DNA of 15,384 nt from Fidelibacterota bacterium (lineage in GTDB: Bacteria; Marinisomatota; Marinisomatia; Marinisomatales; UBA1611). This document shows, piece by piece, positions 6,862-14,086 of this stretch. The DNA lies in contig PBKF01000033.1 of NCBI GenBank assembly GCA_002722105.1, positions 1 through 15,384 of the forward strand, written 5' to 3'. A model generated the notes under the pieces. The model saw nothing but the letters and a program-made list of their open reading frames with translations, was not told where the DNA came from and searched no databases. Both the position numbers and the translations under genes were made by a program. How positions within the stretch are numbered: position 1 is the first letter of the stretch; each line of letters starts with the position of its first letter.

Positions 6862-9800
6862 ATGACAAAAATTCGCATTCAACTTGTAATCATGGTAGCG
6901 GTGACCTTTGGCTATGCTGCAGAAAACCCAGCACCAGTGATCTATGATGGTTTTAATGATATTTCATCATTGCAAGGCAAGAAAATTCGTTATGAGATGC
7001 CCGGATATGAATTAAAACAAATTGAGCAAGATGGATCCGTTTTTATAAAACCAGAAATGCTAAATGCAGGATCTATAGCTAATCCAGGGGAACCATATTT
7101 GCCTACAGTTTCAACATTTTATGCTGTAGAACCAGGAAAATCTTATTCAGTACAGGTTAATATTGAAGAAACTGAAACATTAAACAATATTGATGTTTGT
7201 CCATTTGAGAGTTGGGACCCTAATTTGACAGGAAAGATTACTAAAGGCCGCTCTTATGAAAGAGACAGTATTTATCCGTCATCAATAGCAACGGTATCTG
7301 AACCAATAATTTTTCGTGATTTGACCATGGTCCAAGTCTCAGTCACGCCGTTTCAATACAACCCTGTTACAAAAGAGTTGTCAATCATCCATAGTGTAGA
7401 AGTTGAACTTGTAGAAAATGGCATGATAACTGAGCCATTTATTCCTCCAAAAAAATCACGTGCATTTGAAGATCTATATAAATCCTTGGTAGTAAATTAT
7501 TCAACAATAAGTAGAAATGTTGATTACCAGCGTCCAGCAATCCTCTACGTATTACCTAATAATCTAAGTACTTCAATGATGAATTATGTTGAAGAATTAA
7601 TGGAATGGAAAAATCGTGTTGGGTATGAAGTGAATTATATAAACACTTCTGCCATTGTAAATAATAGAAATAATTTGAAGGCATATATTCAAGATGCCTA
7701 TGAAGACTGGGATAACCCACCTGTATTTGTTACCATTGTAGGTGATGCAGAAGGAACCTACGACATTCCTACATGGTCAGATTCATGGTCATATTATAAT
7801 GGTGATGGGGATCATCCATACTCAACCTTGGAAGGGAATGATCAATTTCCTGAAGTGTTTTTAGGCCGCCTATCATTTGATACAAGTTCTGAACTGGCTA
7901 CAATAATAAGTAAAACACTTAATTATGAATCTAATCCTTACTTGGGAGAGAATTGGTTTCAACGAGCCTGCTTAGTTGGAGATCCAACTACTTCTGGTGT
8001 TTCTTGTGTGATCAGCAATGAAATGATCCATGAAATGCTAGATGTAGCAGGTTTTGAAGAAGTTAACACTGTTTACAGCGGGTCTTTTGCCAATCAAATG
8101 CAGGCCGGACTATCAGAAGGTGTTTCCTTTTTTAATTATCGTGGATATTATGGTGTCAGTGAATTTTCATCAAGCAATGTAAATAATACAACCAATGGAT
8201 TCATGCTACCAGTGGCAACAGTTATTACCTGTGGAACCGGTTTGTTTGGAAGTGAAGAAGCTCTGATTGAATCTTTCATACGAGCAGGTACATCATCAAA
8301 TCCAAAAGGATCTGTCGCATGTATTGGAACGGCTACATTGGGGACCCATACAATGTTTAATAACATGGTGGATATGGGCTTTTATTATGGGGCATTGATT
8401 GAAGGTATTGAGACAGTAGGTGCAGCCTTAATGTATGGGAAAATGCAACTGTATAAAAATTATCCAACTAATCCAGATAACTATTGTCATATTTTTACAC
8501 ATTGGAATAATCTGATGGGGGAGTCATCATTGCCCATGTGGACTAGTTACCCAGATCAAATAACGGTTGAACATCTATATTCTTTAGCCATGGGTACGAA
8601 TTTTATAGATGTTACTGTTACCAAGGGTAATGGTGCTTTAGAAGATGCGTGGGTTACAATACTTAAGGATGGAGAAATTTTTGAATCAGGTTATACTGAT
8701 GATAATGGATTTATTCGTCTACCAATTACATCATCAGAAACAGGGGAAGTATTAATTACGGTAACCAAGAAAAATCACTATCCTTATCAAAGTTCTTTCC
8801 AGATTTATGATCCAGGAGTTGCTGTCAATCTTTTACAAACAACGCTTACTATTGATGATGATAATTATGGTGCATCTAGTGGGAATGGAAATGGTATTGC
8901 TAATGGTGGTGAAACACTAGAAATATTTGTGAGCGCCACAAACTTTGGTAGTGATGATGCTGGTAATATTAATGGAGTTATTACAAGTGGATCTAGTAGC
9001 GTGATGATAGAATCTGCCACAGTTAATTATGGATCCATTGCAGTAGGTAATACTGTGAATGCGCCAACACCATTTATAATTACATTAGTAGAAGGTTTAC
9101 AGGAAGGTTCGAACTTAGATCTTTTAATAAATTTTTATGATATCGAAGGAAACACCACTACTGGTGCATTGAATGTAAATGTTGCTGGAAATAATATAAA
9201 TGCCATTGATATAGATGTGATTGGATCTGCAATTGATATTTTGACACCTAGTGAAACTTCCTTTATTAAAATTGAATTAGGAAATTCTGGAACGACAAAT
9301 GCAATCGCTGTGACGGGGACAATTACATGTGCATCCCCATTTATAGAAATCTTGGATCCAGTCGGCACATGGACAACCGTACCCATTGGTGGCTCTTCAT
9401 TCAATGGTAATGATTATTTTCAGGTACGAGCTTTAGCTCAAACAATACCAGGAGCGATTGTCCATTTTATTGTTAATATAGAAACGGAACAAGGGTATAC
9501 GTCAAACTCTATTGTTGAAGTCCAGATCGGTGAACCAACAGTATTAGATCCGGTTGGTCCGGATGCCCATGGATATTACATATATGACAGTGGTGATATT
9601 GGATATACTATATCTCCTACATATAATTGGATTGAAATTGATGGACGATATGGAGGAAGTGGTACTCATTTATCATCCCTAACGGATGGTGGGAATAACC
9701 AAGATGATGTAGAGACAATAAATTTGCCCTTCACATTTAAATTTTATGGTCAGGAATATGATCAGGTAAGTATCTGTTCTAATGGGTGGATTGCTATGGG

Positions 9801-10443
9801 CGAGTCTACTTTAGAATCTTTTCGCAATTATCAAATTCCTGGTGTTGGTGGTCCCGGTGGAATGATTGCTGTCTTTTGGGATGATTTAAAATTAACCAAT
9901 AATGGTCGCGTTTATACCTGGTACGATGAGGATCAAAAAAGGTTTTATATCCAATGGTCAAGAGTCAGAACATATCAGAATAATTCGGCTGAAACCTTCC
10001 AAGCAGTTTTATTCGATCCTGAATACTATTCTACACCAACAGGTGATGGTGATATTCTTATACAATATATGGACTTTAATAATACATCTTATGGTGCTTA
10101 TAGTTGGGACCAGATTCATGGTAATTATTGTACTGTTGGGATTGAAGATCAAACAATGACTGTTGGATTACAATATACATTCAATGATGAGTATCATCCA
10201 GCAGCTATGGAATTAGGTGATGGTAAAGCATTATTAATTACAACTCGTGGGAGTACAATACGTCTTGCTGGAGATTTGAATTATGATGGAAAAGTTAATG
10301 TTCAAGATGTGCTCTTATTAGTTGACTACAATCTTGGTAATGAAGGCTTAGTGAATGAATATTTTGGTGATATCAACGGAGATGGTTTAGTGAATGTAAT
10401 GGACATGGTTGCGTTGATACGGATGGTATTGGGGTACCAGTAA
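6862..10443 (+). CDS. Secreted gingipain-like (C25) peptidase-family protein with Ig-like, NIDO-like and dockerin domains
   Basis: The protein has 1193 residues. A signal peptide (KIRIQLVIMVAVTFGYAA) is followed by a gingipain-type propeptide (about 21-210, including NPGEPYLPTVSTFYAV). The C25 catalytic domain runs about 224-560, from RPAILYVLP to the family's closing segment NLMGESSLPMW. The nucleophile is probably Cys457 in VITCGTGLF. The histidine motif, normally GHG, reads N-Y-R-G-Y-Y-G (425-431), so the canonical His is absent. Next come an Ig/carboxypeptidase-regulatory-like domain (about 572-655), a CARDB-like domain opening with NGNGIANGGETLEI (from about 665), a second similar domain (about 775-890), a NIDO-like beta domain (about 899-1130, with LPFTFKFYG and CSNGW) and a type I dockerin (1137-1193, GDLNYDG and GDINGDG calcium loops). 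There is no T9SS sorting domain. Starting 8 bases after the prepilin peptidase gene, it is plausibly exported by the upstream system. Whether it is an active protease is open. Confidence 0.88.
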   Translation: MTKIRIQLVIMVAVTFGYAAENPAPVIYDGFNDISSLQGKKIRYEMPGYELKQIEQDGSVFIKPEMLNAGSIANPGEPYLPTVSTFYAVEPGKSYSVQVNIEETETLNNIDVCPFESWDPNLTGKITKGRSYERDSIYPSSIATVSEPIIFRDLTMVQVSVTPFQYNPVTKELSIIHSVEVELVENGMITEPFIPPKKSRAFEDLYKSLVVNYSTISRNVDYQRPAILYVLPNNLSTSMMNYVEELMEWKNRVGYEVNYINTSAIVNNRNNLKAYIQDAYEDWDNPPVFVTIVGDAEGTYDIPTWSDSWSYYNGDGDHPYSTLEGNDQFPEVFLGRLSFDTSSELATIISKTLNYESNPYLGENWFQRACLVGDPTTSGVSCVISNEMIHEMLDVAGFEEVNTVYSGSFANQMQAGLSEGVSFFNYRGYYGVSEFSSSNVNNTTNGFMLPVATVITCGTGLFGSEEALIESFIRAGTSSNPKGSVACIGTATLGTHTMFNNMVDMGFYYGALIEGIETVGAALMYGKMQLYKNYPTNPDNYCHIFTHWNNLMGESSLPMWTSYPDQITVEHLYSLAMGTNFIDVTVTKGNGALEDAWVTILKDGEIFESGYTDDNGFIRLPITSSETGEVLITVTKKNHYPYQSSFQIYDPGVAVNLLQTTLTIDDDNYGASSGNGNGIANGGETLEIFVSATNFGSDDAGNINGVITSGSSSVMIESATVNYGSIAVGNTVNAPTPFIITLVEGLQEGSNLDLLINFYDIEGNTTTGALNVNVAGNNINAIDIDVIGSAIDILTPSETSFIKIELGNSGTTNAIAVTGTITCASPFIEILDPVGTWTTVPIGGSSFNGNDYFQVRALAQTIPGAIVHFIVNIETEQGYTSNSIVEVQIGEPTVLDPVGPDAHGYYIYDSGDIGYTISPTYNWIEIDGRYGGSGTHLSSLTDGGNNQDDVETINLPFTFKFYGQEYDQVSICSNGWIAMGESTLESFRNYQIPGVGGPGGMIAVFWDDLKLTNNGRVYTWYDEDQKRFYIQWSRVRTYQNNSAETFQAVLFDPEYYSTPTGDGDILIQYMDFNNTSYGAYSWDQIHGNYCTVGIEDQTMTVGLQYTFNDEYHPAAMELGDGKALLITTRGSTIRLAGDLNYDGKVNVQDVLLLVDYNLGNEGLVNEYFGDINGDGLVNVMDMVALIRMVLGYQ

Positions 10444-10447
10444 ATCC

Positions 10448-10453
10448 GGAGGG
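10448..10453 (+). promoter_or_regulatory. Strong but distant Shine-Dalgarno-like site before pgsB
   Basis: GGAGGG lies 15 bases ahead of the ATG at 10469, longer than the usual 5-9. An in-frame TAA at 10460 excludes an earlier start; the next candidate is TTG at 10484, which is even further away. The site may be used at suboptimal spacing, lowering pgsB translation, or may be incidental. Confidence 0.4.
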
Positions 10454-10468
10454 TTTTTCTAATCTTAT

Positions 10469-11650
10469 ATGTCCATCACTCCCTTGATTGTACTCGGTGC
10501 ATTGGCATTAGCTTTATGCATCGCGGGAATTCTTGAATTTCAATATCATATGCGGTCTTTGGCCGCTATACCATTAAGAATCCATGTTAATGGAACCCGG
10601 GGAAAATCGAGTGTAACAAGGCTAATAGCAGCGGGACTTCGTGAAGCAGGTATCCGAACCTTTGCAAAAACTACAGGCACGGCACCTAGAGTCATTGACG
10701 CTGAAGGAAAGGATAGAATCATACATCGCTTGCGTCTACCGTCCATAGGTGAACAAACAAGACTATTAAGCTATTTCGCAGATGAAAAACCTGATGTAGT
10801 TGTGATGGAATGCATGGCGGTACAGCCTCAATACCAGTGGATAGCTGAGCATCAAATGGTTCAATCACATATAGGTGTAATTACTAATGTACGTCCAGAC
10901 CATCTAGATGAAATGGGACCGACTGAAGATGATGTAGCATACTCTCTATGCAATACTATTCCAATAGGCGGAACACTTATAACAGGAGAAGAGCAAAAAC
11001 CTGAAATACTAAAAAATGTTGCCGCAGCTAATAACACAGAATTTATTCAATCAGATGAAACACAAATTACGCTAGAAGATCTAGACAATTTCAGCTATAT
11101 GGAACATCCAGCGAACGTGGCAGTAGCCTTGGATGTATGTACTAAAGTTGGTGTTGACAGAGATATTGCTTTATCTGGTATGCACAAGGTTAAGCCAGAT
11201 TTAGGAGCTCTCATAGCATGGTACCTTGATAAGGACGATAAACGAATTCAATTTATTAATGGTATGGCTGCTAATGACCCCGTTTCAACTTTGCAGATAT
11301 GGAAATTTGTTATTGACCGTTATCCTGCTGAAGGAGGCACCTGTGTTTTTTTTAATTCCCGTGACGACCGTCCTATTCGTACGCGCCAAATGATTGAATT
11401 GACACTTGAAGAGATAAAACCTGACCATTTCATTATTAGAGGTGATAAGGTGGAAAATACTGTCCAAAGATTATTGCACCATTCCCCAGGTACCAAAGTA
11501 CAAATAATTGGATTGAATGATAATTTTGATACTGTTGTAGATACATTAATTGATTTGCCTCATGATACATTGATTTATGCAATTGGAAATCAGGTCGGTG
11601 CTGGACAAGAACTACTAAATAAAATAGCAGAATATCGATACCATGGCTGA
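10469..11650 (+). CDS. pgsB: Poly-gamma-glutamate synthase ligase subunit PgsB/CapB
   Basis: The 393-residue protein belongs to the Mur-ligase-like amide ligases that polymerise glutamate through gamma-carboxyl linkages using ATP. An N-terminal membrane segment (about 4-24) is followed by the hallmark sequence PLRIHVNGTRGKSSVTRLI, whose P-loop is NGTRGKSS (41-48, Lys46). Then come FAKTTGTAPR, VVMECMAVQPQYQW and GVITNVRPDHLDEMGPT, all characteristic of PgsB/CapB rather than of MurC-F or FolC. The length matches the family. The gene overlaps pgsC by 8 bases, so the ligase and its membrane partner are translationally coupled. It begins 25 bases after the protease gene with no terminator between them, so read-through transcription is possible. 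Confidence 0.95.
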   Translation: MSITPLIVLGALALALCIAGILEFQYHMRSLAAIPLRIHVNGTRGKSSVTRLIAAGLREAGIRTFAKTTGTAPRVIDAEGKDRIIHRLRLPSIGEQTRLLSYFADEKPDVVVMECMAVQPQYQWIAEHQMVQSHIGVITNVRPDHLDEMGPTEDDVAYSLCNTIPIGGTLITGEEQKPEILKNVAAANNTEFIQSDETQITLEDLDNFSYMEHPANVAVALDVCTKVGVDRDIALSGMHKVKPDLGALIAWYLDKDDKRIQFINGMAANDPVSTLQIWKFVIDRYPAEGGTCVFFNSRDDRPIRTRQMIELTLEEIKPDHFIIRGDKVENTVQRLLHHSPGTKVQIIGLNDNFDTVVDTLIDLPHDTLIYAIGNQVGAGQELLNKIAEYRYHG

Positions 11651-12086
11651 GATCAGCATAGGATTAGGAATTGTATTAAGTTTAGTATTGTCAGAGACTC
11701 TAGGAGTCACGGCGGGAGGGATTATTGTTCCTGGTTATATTTCCCTTTATCTTCACCATCCGATCCAGGTTTTAGTCACCTTTGGAGTTGCAATATTGGT
11801 TTGGGCAATTATCCAGGTAATGGGGAAATTTATGTTTTTATATGGCAAACGTAGAATTGTATTGGCCTTAATTCTTGGATTCTTTTTTGGTTATATATCT
11901 CGAAATTTTATCTTTATGCCTGAAGAATTAGGTTCAGTCGCTGTAATTGGGAATATAATTCCTGGCCTAATTGCAAATTGGATGGACCGGCAAGGAGTTA
12001 TTCGTACAGTTGCAGTCGTAATTCTGACTGCTGTTTTGGTAAAACTGGCTGTGATGTTATTATTTGGTGGAGTACTCTTTGAATAA
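11643..12086 (+). CDS. pgsC: Poly-gamma-glutamate synthesis membrane protein PgsC/CapC
   Basis: This 147-residue integral membrane protein has about five hydrophobic segments. Family landmarks are GGIIVPGYISLYL near 25-37, KFMFLYGKRR near 62-71, and IIPGLIANWMDRQG near 104-117, closely paralleling Bacillus PgsC in both motif order and length (149 residues there). PgsC forms the core membrane complex with PgsB and is required for polymer synthesis. The ATG start lies within the last codons of pgsB (8-base overlap). The 3' end contains the ribosome-binding site and start codon of the next gene. Confidence 0.93.
   Translation: MAEISIGLGIVLSLVLSETLGVTAGGIIVPGYISLYLHHPIQVLVTFGVAILVWAIIQVMGKFMFLYGKRRIVLALILGFFFGYISRNFIFMPEELGSVAVIGNIIPGLIANWMDRQGVIRTVAVVILTAVLVKLAVMLLFGGVLFE
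12066..12072 (+). promoter_or_regulatory. Shine-Dalgarno site inside pgsC that sets the pgsW start
   Basis: GGTGGAG sits 6 bases before a TTG at 12079 and favours that codon over the in-frame TTG at 12064 and GTG at 12067, which lie before or within the site. The resulting start overlaps the pgsC stop by 8 bases, the same overlap as at the pgsB/pgsC junction. Confidence 0.55.
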
Positions 12087-13230
12087 TTATAAAAAACAAC
12101 CTTTTATTCCTGCCATTCAAAAGACATCCACTCTGGTGAGTTTATCCATTCTATCCTTGCTTTGTTTTCTAATTGCTTTGAATACAAAAACCATTGATGT
12201 ATCTCCTTCCTACGAACATAAGGTAAAAGCATCTCGTTTAATGGAAAAAGCAATGAATTTGCTGAAAGAAAGTAGAATGGAGCAGGGCATTTTTATTGAT
12301 ATAGAAAATGATCCAAATGAGACAGGACTGGTGGGGAGTCCATTTAGTTTAATTACAACAGATGAAGGAGATCTGGATGCGAAATTGACAACATTGGATC
12401 CTAATTTTTCAGCTGCTATTGTTGATTTAATGTATCAGGTTGATCTAAAAGAAAGTGATACGGTTGCAATTCTAATGACAGGTTCTATGCCAGGAGCGAA
12501 TATTGCTGTTTTAACGGCATGTAAATCGTTAGGGGTATATCCAATTACCATTACAAGTGTTGGTGCTTCTCAATGGGGTGCCAATCAGGTTGATTTCACG
12601 TGGCTAGATATGGAATCAATTCTCTTTAGCAATAGTCTTATTCCAGCGAAAAGCGTTGCAGCTTCAATTGGTGGAAGAAATGATATGGGACGTTTGTTAT
12701 CTCCATCAGGGAGGAAACTAATAACCGAAAATATAGCAAATCATCAACTTCCACTTATCAAAATGGAAAAATTAGCTGATAATATTCAAAATCGTATGAT
12801 GACATATTCTTCTATATTACCAAAAATGAATTATAAAGCTGTAATCAATGTTGGTGGAGGTGTTGCCAGCTTAGGAACTAGTTTTAATTTAAAATTATTA
12901 CCACCTGGAGTCGTAAACCGTAAAAATGTGACCGATATCATTCGTCCTGGCGGAATTGAAGGAGTATTTTCCAAAATGATAAAAATGGATATTCCTGGAA
13001 TTCACATTCTCAATATCAGACCGCTTATAGAACAGTTTAACATGCCCTTTGCACCAATCCCTATTCCGGATATTGGTACGGGAAGCCTTTATGCTGATGA
13101 ACGCTATAATTTAATTGTTGCAGCAATTTGCTTATTTGTTGTAGGAGGATGTGTGTTTATGGTTGGTCTCCAAAGTAAAACAAAAATTAAAGAGCATTTA
13201 ATACAACATGAACCAGACAGTCTACTCTAA
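12079..13230 (+). CDS. pgsW: Poly-gamma-glutamate system protein PgsW-like
   Basis: From the TTG at 12079 the protein has 383 residues. A membrane span at about 17-36 and another at about 343-364 frame a large, probably periplasmic domain. Conserved-looking glycine-rich strings are TGSMPGAN (134-141), SVGASQWGAN (160-169), NVGGGVASLG (257-266) and GGIEGVF (291-297). They suggest an alpha/beta fold with nucleotide- or sugar-phosphate-like loops, but no catalytic assignment is possible. I recognise it as the 'poly-gamma-glutamate system protein' family (PgsW, TIGR04332 from memory) that accompanies PgsB and PgsC in lineages lacking the Bacillus gene order. The biochemical role is not established; a part in polymer handling or translocation is inference. 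It overlaps pgsC by 8 bases and the next gene by 23 bases. Confidence 0.8.
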   Translation: MNNYKKQPFIPAIQKTSTLVSLSILSLLCFLIALNTKTIDVSPSYEHKVKASRLMEKAMNLLKESRMEQGIFIDIENDPNETGLVGSPFSLITTDEGDLDAKLTTLDPNFSAAIVDLMYQVDLKESDTVAILMTGSMPGANIAVLTACKSLGVYPITITSVGASQWGANQVDFTWLDMESILFSNSLIPAKSVAASIGGRNDMGRLLSPSGRKLITENIANHQLPLIKMEKLADNIQNRMMTYSSILPKMNYKAVINVGGGVASLGTSFNLKLLPPGVVNRKNVTDIIRPGGIEGVFSKMIKMDIPGIHILNIRPLIEQFNMPFAPIPIPDIGTGSLYADERYNLIVAAICLFVVGGCVFMVGLQSKTKIKEHLIQHEPDSLL

Positions 13231-14086
13231 ATCAATTCTATTTATTCTTTTTGTAACCATGGCGGTGCCACTGCAAGCAAAACTTTTGAAGCCCAGTAAA
13301 AATGGGGAAAATAAAGAGATTTTAATTATTAATTCCAAAAGAAGACTCTACTATCCCATCAATAATGAAGGCCTTATTTATACGATAGAAGGCCCTACAC
13401 GTTTAGAATTCATTTCACGATATCCTGTGATAAAAAAGAAGAATAAAAGTCATCTCTTTAATTATAAAATAGTATTAAATGGAGTAGATACTGTTCAAGT
13501 AAATCATAGATATAAAGTTCAAAAATCCATTAAATCTATACAACACCCAAAACATAAATACACACATTCTGGTAACTATTTCATTAACCTAGAAAAAGGA
13601 ACCCAAACTATAGAATTGATATCGAATGAAAAGTTAAAATACCCAGTTTTGATTCGGGTTTTGGCAAAAGATTTTGAATCAATAGGAAAAAACAAAAAAG
13701 TGCTTACTCCAATGGTTCATCAAAATGCTGTCCGTCTAATCTCGAATAAAAAAGAGATTAAATATTTTGAGTGTACATCGGAATTACCTTTGCAAATAGA
13801 AGCAAGGGGGAAAAATAATCTAAGAATTTTGAATCGATTAGAGTTTTCTGATTCTATGGGCCAGGAAGAATCATATCGCATTCGAGTGAAGGAAGGTAAA
13901 AAAGTCATTGGTACTTATTATTTTAATTCTGAGCGCTCATCTGCATCACAAATTTTAGGAAGGGATGATAAAGTTCCGGGTAAATGGCGATCTTGTGAGA
14001 TACCTGTACCAAAAGGGAGACACACTTATTCAATTGAAGTTGCAGATAAGGATAAAGTGGTCCTTACTCGTTTTATTTTATATTAA
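13208..14086 (+). CDS. Predicted periplasmic Lys-rich protein with two similar beta domains, pgs locus
   Basis: The 292-residue protein opens with a signal peptide (hydrophobic ILFILFVTMAV, then PLQA|K at about residue 24). I do not recognise a named family. The mature part is all-beta in character and appears internally duplicated: about 57-152 (GPTRLEFISRYP ... YKIVLNG ... GNYFINLEKGTQTIELIS) resembles about 187-291 (LPLQIEARG ... YRIRVKEG ... CEIPVPKGRHTYSIEVAD). It is unusually rich in Lys, Arg and His (for instance VIKKKNK near 74-80 and IQHPKHKYTH near 111-120), which would suit contact with a polyanion such as poly-gamma-glutamate; that is inference. The ATG lies inside pgsW (23-base overlap) and the stop overlaps the next start by one base, so co-production with the pgs genes is strongly implied. 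Confidence 0.7.
   Translation: MNQTVYSKSILFILFVTMAVPLQAKLLKPSKNGENKEILIINSKRRLYYPINNEGLIYTIEGPTRLEFISRYPVIKKKNKSHLFNYKIVLNGVDTVQVNHRYKVQKSIKSIQHPKHKYTHSGNYFINLEKGTQTIELISNEKLKYPVLIRVLAKDFESIGKNKKVLTPMVHQNAVRLISNKKEIKYFECTSELPLQIEARGKNNLRILNRLEFSDSMGQEESYRIRVKEGKKVIGTYYFNSERSSASQILGRDDKVPGKWRSCEIPVPKGRHTYSIEVADKDKVVLTRFILY

Noticed and set aside
10424..10458. Possible terminator between the protease gene and pgsB (TGGTA-TTGGGG-TACCA, then a T run at 10454-10458)
   Set aside because: The stem is only 5 bp, lies inside the coding region, and is separated from the T run by 14 bases including a Shine-Dalgarno-like GGAGGG; it does not look like an intrinsic terminator.
12064..12078. TTG at 12064 or GTG at 12067 as the pgsW start
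   Set aside because: The Shine-Dalgarno GGTGGAG covers 12066-12072, so these starts lie before or inside it; TTG at 12079 fits the spacing.
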